Positions 8,523 through 17,247 of a stretch of 64,000 bases of DNA are shown here, piece after piece. The notes under the pieces are model-generated. The model worked only from the letters and a program-made list of their open reading frames with translations. It searched no databases and had not been told where the DNA came from. Made by a program: the position numbers and the translations under genes. The DNA is from Comamonadaceae bacterium (GTDB lineage: Bacteria; Pseudomonadota; Gammaproteobacteria; Burkholderiales; Burkholderiaceae_C): positions 49,587-113,586 of the forward strand of contig CANBUY010000002.1 in NCBI GenBank assembly GCA_947372745.1, in the 5' to 3' direction. The first letter of the stretch is position 1. The number at the start of each line of letters is the position of its first letter.

Positions 8523-9074
8523 TTGAATCAGCCCGCCCTAACCGAAGACGACCTGCACCACCGACTATGGATGGAGCTGCAGCGCGCCACCAATGACCGA
8601 CACCATGACTGGCGCACGCCCGTTTTGGCCAGCACGGGCTTGGACGGATTTCCCCAAGCCCGCACGGTGGTGCTGCGCTCCGCAGAGCGCGCGCAAGCCA
8701 AGCTGACTTTTTTCACCGACAGCCGCAGCCCCAAGGTGGCTGAGCTGCAAACGCAGGCACGCGCCAGCCTTGTTTTTTGGAGCAAGCGCTTGGGCTGGCA
8801 GTTGCGTGTGTCCGTGTTGGCCACGGTGATGACCGAGGGCGCGGCGGTGGAGGCGGCTTGGCAGCGCGTCAGCCAGTTGCCAGCGGCGGGCGATTATCTG
8901 TCAACCGCCCCACCCGGTGCGCCTTGTACGCCTGAAGAGGTGGGGGTGTGCCCACAACACAACCTGTGCATCGTGAGCGCCCAAGTGCTCAGCATGGATT
9001 GGCTGGCTTTGGCCAAAGAGGGCCACCGGCGGGCGCGGGTGAGTGCTGACAGCGTGGCCTGGTGCGTGCCATGA
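8523..9074 (+). CDS. Pyridoxamine 5'-phosphate oxidase-related FMN-binding protein
   Basis: 183 residues, resembling the Alr4036-type PNPOx family: RTPVLASTGLDGFPQARTVV, LTFFTDSRSPKVAEL, then LVFWSKRLGWQLRVSV. These are FMN-binding split-barrel proteins of unsettled activity. The start is a TTG at 8523 with AAAGA upstream; no ATG fits. Transcribed divergently from the flavin reductase gene (58-base gap). The DCC gene follows with an ATGA overlap. Confidence 0.75.
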   Translation: MNQPALTEDDLHHRLWMELQRATNDRHHDWRTPVLASTGLDGFPQARTVVLRSAERAQAKLTFFTDSRSPKVAELQTQARASLVFWSKRLGWQLRVSVLATVMTEGAAVEAAWQRVSQLPAAGDYLSTAPPGAPCTPEEVGVCPQHNLCIVSAQVLSMDWLALAKEGHRRARVSADSVAWCVP

Positions 9075-9487
9075 TGGAGAACACCAAGCCCGCTGCGCCA
9101 GCCTCACCCCCCGCCTGTGATGGGCTGACGGTGCTATTTGACGGCTCTTGCCCGCTATGCCGCCGTGAGGTGGGTGTTTACCAGTCGCTCGCGCCCTTGT
9201 CTCCCGTGGCGTGGCAGGACGTGAGCCAAGCCGCCCAGGGCTTGACGCCCGAGCTGCAAGCGCGCTACATGGCGCGGTTTCATGTGCAAAAAGAGTCTGG
9301 CGAGTTGCTCAGTGGCGCGGCGGCATTTGTGGCGCTTTGGCAGGCGATGCCAGGCTGGCGCTGGCTTGGGCGTTTTGGCGCCCTACCGGGCATGACGGCT
9401 GTGCTGGAGGTGTTTTACAAAGGCTTTCTGCGCGTTCGCCCCCGCATTCAGCGTCTTGTTCGGGTGTGGGATGGGGAATCCCCCTAA
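9071..9487 (+). CDS. DCC family thiol-disulfide oxidoreductase (DUF393)
   Basis: 138 residues. The signature LFDGSCPLCRREV contains the CxxC pair near residues 29-32, and the C-terminal RVRPRIQRLVR matches the family. The family is predicted to be thioredoxin-like; the partner is unknown. The ATG at 9071 overlaps the stop of the PNPOx-like gene, so the two are probably translated together. The 3' end overlaps by 4 bases the 3' end of the convergent transketolase gene. Confidence 0.85.
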   Translation: MMENTKPAAPASPPACDGLTVLFDGSCPLCRREVGVYQSLAPLSPVAWQDVSQAAQGLTPELQARYMARFHVQKESGELLSGAAAFVALWQAMPGWRWLGRFGALPGMTAVLEVFYKGFLRVRPRIQRLVRVWDGESP

Positions 9488-10488
9488 TTAGACATCCACC
9501 CCTTGACCGACGCCACAACCGCCTCGGTTGAAATGCCGTAGCGGTCGTGCAGCGTGGGCAGGGCGCCGGCGTCCAAAAACTTGTCGGGCAGGGCAATCTG
9601 CCTAAATGTTGGGTGAACGCCTGCGCGCATCAGTACCCCGGCCACGGCTTCCCCCAGTCCGCCAATCGTGCTGTGGTTTTCAGCCACCACCACCAGGCGT
9701 CCCGACCTAGCAGCTTGAAAAGCGATGGTCTCATCGTCCAGGGGCTTGAGGGTGGGAACGTGCAACACCGCCACATCAATCTGGTCGCGCTTTAAAGCGT
9801 CGGCGGCTTCCAGAGCGCGCATGGTCATGAGCCCGGTGGAGATGAAGAGCACATCGCGCCCGTCACGAATCATTTTGGCCTTGCCCAGCTCAAAGGTGTA
9901 GCCGTATTCGTCAAGTACCAGCGGTACCTGGCCACGCAGCAAGCGCATGTAAACCGGGCCTTGGTGGGCCGCGATCACGGGCACGGCCTGCTCAATTTCA
10001 TGGGCGTCACAGGGGTCAATCACGGTCATGCCGGGCATGGCGCGCATCATGGCCAGGTCTTCGGTGGCCTGGTGGCTGGGGCCGTAACCGGTGGTCAGAC
10101 CCGGCAGGGCGCAGACAATTTTGACGTTCAGGTTTTCTTCTGCAATCACTTGGTGCATGAAGTCGTAGGCGCGGCGGGTGGCAAATACCGCGTAGGTGGT
10201 GGCAAAAGGCACAAAGCCTTCTTTGGCCATGCCGCCTGCTGCGCCCATCAGCAGTTGCTCGGCCATGCCCATCTGGAAAAATCGCTCCGGGTAGGCTTGT
10301 GCAAACAGGTGCAGGTCGGTGTATTTGGCCAAATCAGCCGTCATGCCGACGATCTTGGGCTGCTGGGCTGCCAACGCCTCCAGCGCTTTGCCAAAGGGTG
10401 CGGCGCGGGTGCGCTGCCCCTCGGCGGCAATGGAGGCGATCATGGCCGAGGTGGTGAGCCGGGGTTTGGGTGGCGTCGCGGTGTTCAT
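9484..10488 (-). CDS. Transketolase, C-terminal (pyrimidine-binding) subunit
   Basis: 334 residues from the ATG at 10488. Matches the second half of transketolase: TRAAPFGKALEALA, the catalytic glutamate in GMAEQ (Glu77), TTYAVFATRRAYDF, PGLTTGYGPSHQATEDLAMMRA, and a C-terminal domain from about residue 200. With the N-terminal subunit encoded just upstream (ATGA overlap) it should form a two-subunit thiamine diphosphate enzyme that moves a two-carbon unit between sugar phosphates. The operon context suggests work on erythrose-4-phosphate or a related four- or five-carbon sugar phosphate; apulose-4-phosphate transketolase is an alternative. Confidence 0.85.
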   Translation of the reverse strand: MNTATPPKPRLTTSAMIASIAAEGQRTRAAPFGKALEALAAQQPKIVGMTADLAKYTDLHLFAQAYPERFFQMGMAEQLLMGAAGGMAKEGFVPFATTYAVFATRRAYDFMHQVIAEENLNVKIVCALPGLTTGYGPSHQATEDLAMMRAMPGMTVIDPCDAHEIEQAVPVIAAHQGPVYMRLLRGQVPLVLDEYGYTFELGKAKMIRDGRDVLFISTGLMTMRALEAADALKRDQIDVAVLHVPTLKPLDDETIAFQAARSGRLVVVAENHSTIGGLGEAVAGVLMRAGVHPTFRQIALPDKFLDAGALPTLHDRYGISTEAVVASVKGWMSN

Positions 10489-11327
10489 GGGTGGGCTCCA
10501 GCGTGTTGGGCATCGAGTAAGGCGAGGGCTTGCTGCCACTCGGGCGGGTCAACCCGGATGAAATGATTTTTCTCGCGCTGCTCCAAGAAGGGCACGCCTT
10601 TGCCCATCAGGGTGTCGAGCAAGATGACGCGGGGCTGGTCGGATTGCAGGCTTCGAGCGATGTCAAAAGCGGCCAGCACAGCGGGCAAGTCGTTGCCATC
10701 CACTCGTTGTACATGCCAGCCAAAGGCAGCCCATTTTTCTGCCACAGGTTCAAAGCGCAGCACTTGGCTAGAAGGGCCATCGGCTTGCTGGTTGTTGATG
10801 TCTACGGTGCAAATCAGGTTGGACAAGCCGTGATGCGCCGCAGATATAGCGGCCTCCCAAGTGGCACCTTCGTCGAGTTCGCCGTCAGACATGGAGTTGT
10901 AAACAAAAGCCGGGTTGTTTTTAAGCCTTAGGCCCAGCGCCATTCCCACCCCAATAACCAAGCCCTGGCCCAGTGAGCCGCCCGATATTTCCATGCCCGG
11001 CGTATAGGTGGCCATGCCCGACATGGGCAGGCGGCTGTCGTCGCTGCCGTAGGTGTCCAACTCGGACTCTGGCAGTATGCCGGCCTCGATGAGCGCGGCG
11101 TAGTGGGCAATGGCGTAATGGCCATGTGAGAGCAAAAAGCGGTCGCGCCCTTCCCACTCGGGGTCTTCAGGGCGGTAGCTCAGCGCGTGCCCGTAGGCCA
11201 CGGCGAGCATATCCGCCAAGCCCAGCGCTTGGCCGATGTAGCCTTGACCCTGTACCTCGCCCATGCGCAGGGCATAGCGGCGAATACGGTAGGCGCGCTC
11301 GGCCAGTGACGTCAGAAGGGTGCTCAT
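10485..11327 (-). CDS. Transketolase, N-terminal (diphosphate-binding) subunit
   Basis: 280 residues with the thiamine diphosphate site: LLSHGHYAIAHYA near 67, SGGSLGQGL at 115-123, and SDGELDEG at 147-154 with N-N-Q near 179. The usual GDGE is SDGE here, a mild variation seen in split transketolases. Start ATG at 11327 overlaps the RpiB stop (ATGA), and its own stop overlaps the start of the C-terminal subunit, so three genes are translationally chained. Split transketolases of this size are typical of catabolic operons, not of the housekeeping enzyme (about 660 residues). Confidence 0.87.
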   Translation of the reverse strand: MSTLLTSLAERAYRIRRYALRMGEVQGQGYIGQALGLADMLAVAYGHALSYRPEDPEWEGRDRFLLSHGHYAIAHYAALIEAGILPESELDTYGSDDSRLPMSGMATYTPGMEISGGSLGQGLVIGVGMALGLRLKNNPAFVYNSMSDGELDEGATWEAAISAAHHGLSNLICTVDINNQQADGPSSQVLRFEPVAEKWAAFGWHVQRVDGNDLPAVLAAFDIARSLQSDQPRVILLDTLMGKGVPFLEQREKNHFIRVDPPEWQQALALLDAQHAGAHP

Positions 11328-11773
11328 TTGGAATGGCTTGCTTCGTAGGTGTGGATCAAGTCCACTTTGGGTTGCGAGCGGCCGCCATCAAAGTCGCTTT
11401 TCAGCCAGGCGTCCACGATGGATTTGGCCAATTCCGGCCCCACCACCCGGGCGCCTATTGTGATAATTTGCGCATCGTTGCTGCGGCTCGCGCGCTCGGC
11501 TGAGTAGGTGTCATGGCACTGGGCAGCGCGCACGCCCTTGACCTTGTTGGCTGATATTGCCATGCCAATGCCGGTGCCGCACAGCAGTAGGGCGCGCTCA
11601 AAAGTGCCGCTGGCTACCTGCTCGGCCACAGCAAAGGCTACGTCAGGATAAAGCACGGGTTGGGCGTCATGGGTGCCAAAGTCGGTCACCTCATGCCCGG
11701 CTGCGGTGATGTGTTGTTTGAGCAGTTGTTTGAGGTCATAAGCAGCCTCGTCGCAGCCAATAGCAAGTTTCAT
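11324..11773 (-). CDS. RpiB/LacAB-family sugar-phosphate isomerase
   Basis: 149 residues. The signature LLLCGTGIGMAISANKV with Cys65 as the base, Asp8, and the SRSNDAQIITIGARVVG block are those of RpiB/EryI/DerI. The family interconverts aldose and ketose phosphates. Beside a DhaK-type kinase and a TIM isomerase, the best fit is D-erythrulose-4-phosphate to D-erythrose-4-phosphate, as known for erythritol and threitol pathways; ribose-5-phosphate isomerase activity is the alternative. Coupled to the transketolase gene by ATGA. Confidence 0.85.
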   Translation of the reverse strand: MKLAIGCDEAAYDLKQLLKQHITAAGHEVTDFGTHDAQPVLYPDVAFAVAEQVASGTFERALLLCGTGIGMAISANKVKGVRAAQCHDTYSAERASRSNDAQIITIGARVVGPELAKSIVDAWLKSDFDGGRSQPKVDLIHTYEASHSK

Positions 11774-11792
11774 AACGGTCTTTCGGTCCAGG

Positions 11793-13592
11793 TTAAGTTG
11801 ATTGAGGGGTGCCCAGATGGCGCAGCAGTGAGCGCGCCATGGACTGCAAAATCAGGCAACAGGAGGTGGCGCCTGCGTCCAGCACGCCGATCGAGCGCGG
11901 ACCCAGTCGGGCCGAGCGGCCAATGCGGGCCTGCAAGTCACGGGTTGAATCTCGCCCCTTTTCAGCAGCCCCGGACATGGCCTTCAGGCACTGGGCAAAG
12001 TTGCCTGCAAGCGACTGCGCTTCGCGGTAAGCCGACAGCGCAGGAACCAGGGTGTCCATCAGTGTTTTATCGTCGACCCTGGCACTGCCCATGGTTTGTA
12101 CGTTGGCCACAGCCACGGCCAGCGCGTCGCCAAACAGGCTTGCGTCCAGCTGGGTGTGTGGGCCCAGTGTGGTGGCCCAGCCACGGAAAAACTCACCGTA
12201 CAGCGGCCCCATCGAGCCGCCAATGTCGTCCATCAGTGCCTGTGCGAGTTGTTCCAGCGCAACCGGGAGTTGCAGCGCTGAGTCACCCAGCGCGTCCAAC
12301 CGGACGCCGCAGCCGGTGAATCCTTTGGCCATGTTGATGCCGTGGTCACCATCGCCAATCAGGCCGTCAATCTCGCTCAGGTACTGGCGGTTGACCACGA
12401 TGGTGGTGATGAGGTCGCGCACCACATCGCCGCTGGTGGCCAGCGGAATGGCGGGGCCTGCCACGAGTCGCAGTGCGCTGGCGGTGTTATTTTCGGCAGT
12501 GACGGCGTGGGCCACTGCTGCGAAGGGAGGTGTTTCGCGTTGGGCCATCAGGTGGCTGTCAAAACGGCCTGGTGCCGCTGCACCCGGAGCCCCAGCCAGC
12601 GTGAGGCCGACCGAGTGGCAGGGCTGGTTCAGGCAATGTTCCAGCTCGTCATCCAGTTTCATGACAGTCAGCGTGACGCCCATCATCTCAAGCGAGGAGA
12701 ATAAATTTCCAATTTGACGGAAGGCGATGGTGATACCCCGTGCGTGCAGCCGCTGGGCCAACTCGCCGTAAAGAATGTACTGCTCCATGAGTGGCGTGGC
12801 ACCCAGACCCGATACCAGCAGCGCCACGCGATCACCTGCTACAAACGGCAAATCTGGCAGCACGGTTGCCAGCATCAGCTCGGCCATTTCAGCCGCACTG
12901 GCGGTGGGGCGCACGTCAATGCCTGGCTCGCCGTGGTGGCCAATGCCCACTTCCATTGTGCCGTGAGCGATGCTGAAGTTGGCTTTGCCAACGGCCGGTA
13001 TCACGCAGGCCGACAAGCCGATGCCGATGCTGCGGGTGTTGCTGATGGCTTTTTGAGCCGCAGCAATGACCTCGTCCAGCGAGCCGCCCAGCGCTGCTTT
13101 GGCGGCGCCAACTTTCCACATGAAAATTTCGCCCGCAACGCCGCGCCGTTTGGCCTCGTCACCTTTGGGGGCCGAGGGCACGTCGTCGTTGGCGACCACG
13201 GTTTTCACAGTGATGCCCTCGCGTTCGGCCATTTGCATGGACATTTTTACATTCATGTTGTCACCCGCGTAGTTGCCATACAGGCAGGCCACACCGGCCC
13301 CCCCGTTGGCGGCGCGGATGGCATCGTGAAAACTTTTGGCTGTAGGAGATGAAAAGATCTCGCCCACAGCAACAGCGTCCACCAGGCCATCGCCTACATA
13401 GCCAATAAACGCGGGCTCATGGCCCGAGCCGCCGCCGGTGACGATGCCCACTTTGCCGGGTTCAGGGGACTGCACGCGCTGCACCACACGCGGGTTGTGT
13501 GGGGCAACGCACACCGTCTCGGCATGGGCTTGCAGCCAGCCAGTGAGCATGTCTTCGACCACTTGGTCGGCCTGGTTAATGACACGGTTCAT
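11793..13592 (-). CDS. DhaK-DhaL fused kinase, probable L-erythrulose or dihydroxyacetone kinase
   Basis: 599 residues. The DhaK domain (1-330) has GGGSGHEP at 53-60, the NYAGDNMNVKMS segment, and HGEPG with His220, which covalently binds the keto sugar. The DhaL domain (about 375-599) has the nucleotide site IGDGDHGINM (414-418) and a GSMGPLYGEF segment. This ATP-type fusion includes dihydroxyacetone kinase and the L-erythrulose 1-kinase LerK. Next to TIM and RpiB isomerases the erythrulose role is favoured. Short 19-base gap to the RpiB gene. Confidence 0.88.
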   Translation of the reverse strand: MNRVINQADQVVEDMLTGWLQAHAETVCVAPHNPRVVQRVQSPEPGKVGIVTGGGSGHEPAFIGYVGDGLVDAVAVGEIFSSPTAKSFHDAIRAANGGAGVACLYGNYAGDNMNVKMSMQMAEREGITVKTVVANDDVPSAPKGDEAKRRGVAGEIFMWKVGAAKAALGGSLDEVIAAAQKAISNTRSIGIGLSACVIPAVGKANFSIAHGTMEVGIGHHGEPGIDVRPTASAAEMAELMLATVLPDLPFVAGDRVALLVSGLGATPLMEQYILYGELAQRLHARGITIAFRQIGNLFSSLEMMGVTLTVMKLDDELEHCLNQPCHSVGLTLAGAPGAAAPGRFDSHLMAQRETPPFAAVAHAVTAENNTASALRLVAGPAIPLATSGDVVRDLITTIVVNRQYLSEIDGLIGDGDHGINMAKGFTGCGVRLDALGDSALQLPVALEQLAQALMDDIGGSMGPLYGEFFRGWATTLGPHTQLDASLFGDALAVAVANVQTMGSARVDDKTLMDTLVPALSAYREAQSLAGNFAQCLKAMSGAAEKGRDSTRDLQARIGRSARLGPRSIGVLDAGATSCCLILQSMARSLLRHLGTPQST

Positions 13593-13608
13593 CTCAATAA
13601 TTCCTCAT

Positions 13609-14469
13609 TCAGGCACTGACAAGGGCTGGTGTGTCCAGGTGTTTTTGGACAAAAGCCAAAGCAGGGCCAAGTACGGCTTCAATGTCAGCCAGCGGCACAC
13701 GGTAGGGCGAACGGCTTGGCTGCGCATTGGGCAGGCGGTGCAAGCGCATCGGAATCTCGATAGACAGGTTGAGCGGGGTCTGCGCGACGCTTCGCAGAAT
13801 GCGGGCGCAATCAATCTGGCCTTGGCCCAATGGGGTGAAAAAATAGCCATTGGCATCTTTGCGCACGTCCTTGATGTGGGTGTGCACACACCTGGGCATG
13901 GCATTCAAGGCATCATCAGCGGGCAGTACATCGGGGCGGTGGGAAATGGTGTTGCCGGCGTCGTAGTTCAAGCCGACCATCGGGTGACCAATCTCGGCCA
14001 GCAAATCGGTGGCGTCGCTGGCGGTGTTGAGCAGGTTGTCAGACCCATCGCCCGGGTTTTCCAGTCCGATGCGCAGGCCGATCGATTCGGCGTGGCGCGA
14101 CAGTATTTCAATATTGGAAAAGAATTTTTTCTTGAGGCGGCGGGCTGCTGCATTGGTGTTGATGACTTCAGCGCCCAGCGCGCGTGCAAAGTCCATGCGG
14201 CCAAGAAAGACCTCAATGGCATCGTCGCGTCCGAGGTCAATGTGTGAAGACATCGCGTGGCAGGCCATGCCGGCGTCTTTCAGCCAGCGTTGCCATTGCT
14301 GGGTTTGTGCCGTCGAAAAAGCGCTCTCGTCAAAGGGCTCGGTGTAGCCCACGATATAGGCCGGCTCCACGTAGTGCGCCCCGCACGCGGCCATGCTGTC
14401 GAGCATGGCGGGCACAGGGTGGCCGTCATAGGGCGCGCCATTGAGGGAGACGATACGATTAATGGTCAT
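13609..14469 (-). CDS. Xylose-isomerase-like TIM-barrel isomerase/epimerase
   Basis: 286 residues. Metal ligands can be traced as Glu137 (GLENPGDG), Asp170 (NYDAGN), the His pair in HTHIKDV at about 196-198, and Glu238 (SIEIP). This family (AP endonuclease 2 fold) includes LerI/EryH, which converts L-erythrulose-1-phosphate to D-erythrulose-4-phosphate, the OtnI 2-oxo-tetronate isomerase and D-apiose isomerase. Its place between LtnD-like and kinase genes fits LerI or OtnI. It overlaps the upstream dehydrogenase gene by 11 bases. Confidence 0.8.
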   Translation of the reverse strand: MTINRIVSLNGAPYDGHPVPAMLDSMAACGAHYVEPAYIVGYTEPFDESAFSTAQTQQWQRWLKDAGMACHAMSSHIDLGRDDAIEVFLGRMDFARALGAEVINTNAAARRLKKKFFSNIEILSRHAESIGLRIGLENPGDGSDNLLNTASDATDLLAEIGHPMVGLNYDAGNTISHRPDVLPADDALNAMPRCVHTHIKDVRKDANGYFFTPLGQGQIDCARILRSVAQTPLNLSIEIPMRLHRLPNAQPSRSPYRVPLADIEAVLGPALAFVQKHLDTPALVSA

Positions 14470-15355
14470 GGTGTGATGCTCCCAGGCGGTAAAACTCGGT
14501 CACTGCCGAGTCATCCTTGTTACCCAAACCGGCGCCACTGGCACCCAGAAAACTTTGCAAAGCTGCCGCACTGACCATGGCCGGAAAACGCAGGTCGCGG
14601 GCCAAGTCCATCACGAGCCCGAGGTCTTTGACAAAAATATCCACGGCACTGCGCACTGGGACGTAAGTGCGCATGACCATGGCGGGGCCGCGATCACGCA
14701 GCATCCAGGAGGCCGCGGCGCTCTCGCTCACCAGATCAAACACTTGCTGCGTGTCGAGTCCGGCGCGCTCGGCTATCGCCATGGCCTCACCTGCGGCTGC
14801 CAGGTGAACCCCGCAGAGCAGCTGGTTGATAGTTTTAAAAGTGGAGCCCTGCCCGGCCTCGGTTCCTACGTTCAGCACGCGGCTGCCCATGGCGGCAAAC
14901 ACGGGCGCACAGGCCTCCAGTGCGTCAGCAGGGCCGGAGGCCATAATGCTCAAACTGCCTGCAGCAGCTCCCGCCACGCCACCACTCACAGGTGCGTCAA
15001 TAAATACCAAACCTGAGGCTCTGCAGCGGGCTGCCAGACGCTTGGCGTCGGCAGCCGACATGGTTACACACGAGATGACCAGATGGCCTAGTGCTGCGTT
15101 GGCAGCAAGACCCTCCGCGCCAAACAACACAGCTTCCGCTTGCACGGCATTGACCACAAAGATCACCGTGCCCATGGCGTTCTTTCCTACATGCGCCAGG
15201 CTGGCAGCGACTTCACCACCATGCTCAGCAAAGGTTTGCAGACTCTCCTGGCGCAAGTCAAAGCCCTGCACCCGGTGACCGGCCAGCAACAACTGCCGTG
15301 CAGCGTTCTGGCCCATGGCACCCAGCCCGACAAAACCCAAAGTCAATTTAGTCAT
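14459..15355 (-). CDS. L-threonate dehydrogenase-like (LtnD/YgbJ) NAD-binding beta-hydroxyacid dehydrogenase
   Basis: 298 residues. Rossmann motif GLGAMG at 10-15, DAPVSGG near 120-126, and catalytic Lys174 in the segment GSTFKTINQLLCGVHLAAAGE, followed by SAVDIFVKDLGLV and a terminal DDSAVTEFYRL. These are close to LtnD, which oxidises L-threonate at C2. In LtnD pathways a DUF1537 kinase and a class II aldolase usually follow; neither is in this operon, so the product must go another way or the substrate differs. Confidence 0.8.
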   Translation of the reverse strand: MTKLTLGFVGLGAMGQNAARQLLLAGHRVQGFDLRQESLQTFAEHGGEVAASLAHVGKNAMGTVIFVVNAVQAEAVLFGAEGLAANAALGHLVISCVTMSAADAKRLAARCRASGLVFIDAPVSGGVAGAAAGSLSIMASGPADALEACAPVFAAMGSRVLNVGTEAGQGSTFKTINQLLCGVHLAAAGEAMAIAERAGLDTQQVFDLVSESAAASWMLRDRGPAMVMRTYVPVRSAVDIFVKDLGLVMDLARDLRFPAMVSAAALQSFLGASGAGLGNKDDSAVTEFYRLGASHHDH

Positions 15356-15357
15356 GA

Positions 15358-16620
15358 TTAGCCGCGCAAAGTCAGTGCGGGGATGTAGGTGAAAAGCAGC
15401 AAAACAATCAGGCCTACGGCGTAGAAAGGAATCAGCTCTTTGACTGTCTCGCCAATCTTGACTTTGGCCAGCGTGGCGCCAATAAACAAGGTGGTTCCTA
15501 CCGGCGGCGTGTAAAGGCCAATAGCCAGGTTGATTACCACGATGATGCCCAGCTGAACCAGGTCAATGCCAAAGTTCTGCGCCAGCGGAATCAGCAGCGG
15601 GCCGAGCAGCAAAATGGCTGCAGGCAAGTCCAAGAACATGCCTGCGAGCAGCAGGACGCCGTTGATGAGCATCAGCATGGAAGCCTGAGAGTGCACGAAC
15701 TGCTTGGCCCAATTCACCAGCAACTCAGGAATCTGGTCCAGCGTCAGCATCCAGCCTACCGCCGAGGAAGACATGATCAACATCATCACCACGCCGGTGG
15801 CGACACCCGCAGCAACCATCGAGTGGATAACGCGCTTGACGCTGAGGTCGCGGTAAATAAAGGCTGCAGCGAGCAGGGCATAGGCAACCGCCAGCGTGCT
15901 GATCTCGGTCGGCGTGGCGACGCCAAAGCGCAGCCCAACCAGGATGAAAATCGGCATCATCAGTGCGGGTGCGGCGTACACGGCGCGACGCCCCATGATG
16001 CCCCAGGCGATGGGTTTTTTCTCGTAGGGAAAGCCTCGTAGGCGCGCACTGACGTTGCAAACGATCAGAAAGCCCACCGCCAGCGCCAAGCCAGGCAGGA
16101 TGCCCGCGACAAACAGGGCACCGATGGATGCGTTGGATACCAGCGAATACAAGATCAGTGGAATAGAGGGCGGAATCAGGATGTCGATAGTTGACGCCGC
16201 AGCGATAGTGGCACCGCAAAAGGCGGCTGGGTAGCCGACCTTCTTTTGCCACGGAACCAACACCGCACCCAGTGCGGTAGCGTCGGCCACGGCTGACCCT
16301 GAGACACCGCCGAACAAGGTGGAGCCCAACACGCTGACTTGCGCATGGCCACCCCTGAATCGTGCGACCAGGTCGGTGGCAAAGTCAATCAGGGACTGGC
16401 CCAGCTTGCCCGCCATCATGATGTCCCCTGACATCACGAAGAAGGGGATTGCGATCATGGGGAAGGACTGGGTCGGTGCAAACATCTGTTGCACCACGGC
16501 CATCATGGGCATGTCACTGCCAAAAAACAGGGCGATTGAGGCACCCAAAGTCAACGCGTAGCCCACCGGAAATGACAGGATCAGCAGGGCCAGGAATACC
16601 AGCATCATGACGGCGCTCAT
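15358..16620 (-). CDS. dctM: TRAP transporter large permease, DctM family
   Basis: 420 residues with about 12-13 hydrophobic segments. Family blocks: SFPVGYALTLGASIALFFG near the start, FVMSGDIMMAGKLGQSLIDFA, GGVSGSAVADATALG, and AIGLYTPPVGTTLFIGATLAKV near the C-terminus. With DctQ it forms the sodium-driven membrane part of a TRAP importer. ATG at 16620 overlaps the DctQ stop (ATGA). The neighbours point to a polyol, keto sugar or sugar acid as cargo. Confidence 0.92.
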   Translation of the reverse strand: MSAVMMLVFLALLILSFPVGYALTLGASIALFFGSDMPMMAVVQQMFAPTQSFPMIAIPFFVMSGDIMMAGKLGQSLIDFATDLVARFRGGHAQVSVLGSTLFGGVSGSAVADATALGAVLVPWQKKVGYPAAFCGATIAAASTIDILIPPSIPLILYSLVSNASIGALFVAGILPGLALAVGFLIVCNVSARLRGFPYEKKPIAWGIMGRRAVYAAPALMMPIFILVGLRFGVATPTEISTLAVAYALLAAAFIYRDLSVKRVIHSMVAAGVATGVVMMLIMSSSAVGWMLTLDQIPELLVNWAKQFVHSQASMLMLINGVLLLAGMFLDLPAAILLLGPLLIPLAQNFGIDLVQLGIIVVINLAIGLYTPPVGTTLFIGATLAKVKIGETVKELIPFYAVGLIVLLLFTYIPALTLRG

Positions 16621-17156
16621 ACGATAGCTCCTTCGGCCGAAGCCAGGTCCACCACCACGGGCTGGGCCAGAACACCAAAGCGCACAAAGGCGGTGACGGC
16701 ACACAGCGCGAGCAGGGAAAATGCCAGGGTCAGCGCGGCATAACCCACACTGCCGGGCACATGCAGGATGGTGCTGACTTCGTCATGCGCAATTAGCGTG
16801 TTTTGCAGTGCATTCCAACCCAGAACCGCGAACACGGCGGCAGAAAGCCCGTGAATAAAAAGGGAGAGTACGCGTCGCCCTGGCGGGTTCAACATGTGCA
16901 TGGTGAGTTGCATGGCTACATGGTTGCCGCGCACAGCTGCCAGCACCAAGCCACCCATGACAAACCACGGGAACAACAGCGTCGGCAATTCAGACGCTGC
17001 CTCCACACTGCCTTCGAGGACATAGCGAACAAATACGTTTACCACCAGCACGGCCAGCAGGCCAAACCCGCTCAACATCAGCACTGATTTACAAAATAGC
17101 TCTATGCATGCGTCCACTTTTTGGACGGCAGACCCCAACGAAGTTTGCAGTGTCAT
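16617..17156 (-). CDS. dctQ: TRAP transporter small permease, DctQ family
   Basis: About 179 residues with four hydrophobic segments and the FVRYVLEGSVEAASELPTLLFPWFVMGG signature region between the first and second. Two in-frame ATGs exist. The GGAG at 17163-17166 is well spaced for the second (17156) and touches the first (17162), so I use 17156. It links the solute-binding protein to DctM. Confidence 0.9.
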   Translation of the reverse strand: MTLQTSLGSAVQKVDACIELFCKSVLMLSGFGLLAVLVVNVFVRYVLEGSVEAASELPTLLFPWFVMGGLVLAAVRGNHVAMQLTMHMLNPPGRRVLSLFIHGLSAAVFAVLGWNALQNTLIAHDEVSTILHVPGSVGYAALTLAFSLLALCAVTAFVRFGVLAQPVVVDLASAEGAIV

Positions 17157-17172
17157 GTGCATCTCCAGATTC

Positions 17173-17240
17173 GCCGCGTCAGAGCGCGGCTTTGATTTAT
17201 TTAACGGAAACGAAAATCAGGACCGGCATTTTTGCCAGTC
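17173..17240 (-). terminator. Pair of hairpins between dctP and dctQ
   Basis: On the minus strand, stems GACTGGC/GCCGGTC (17221-17240) and GCCGCG/CGCGGC (17173-17190) follow the dctP stop. Neither is followed directly by a long T-run. They probably protect the dctP message or reduce read-through, giving more binding protein than permease. Confidence 0.5.
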
Positions 17241-17247
17241 ATCAAGA

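Noticed and set aside
12052..12717. Long open frame on the plus strand opposite the DhaK-DhaL kinase
   Set aside because: Mirror of a strongly coding gene; no protein family visible and composition typical of the antisense of high G+C genes.
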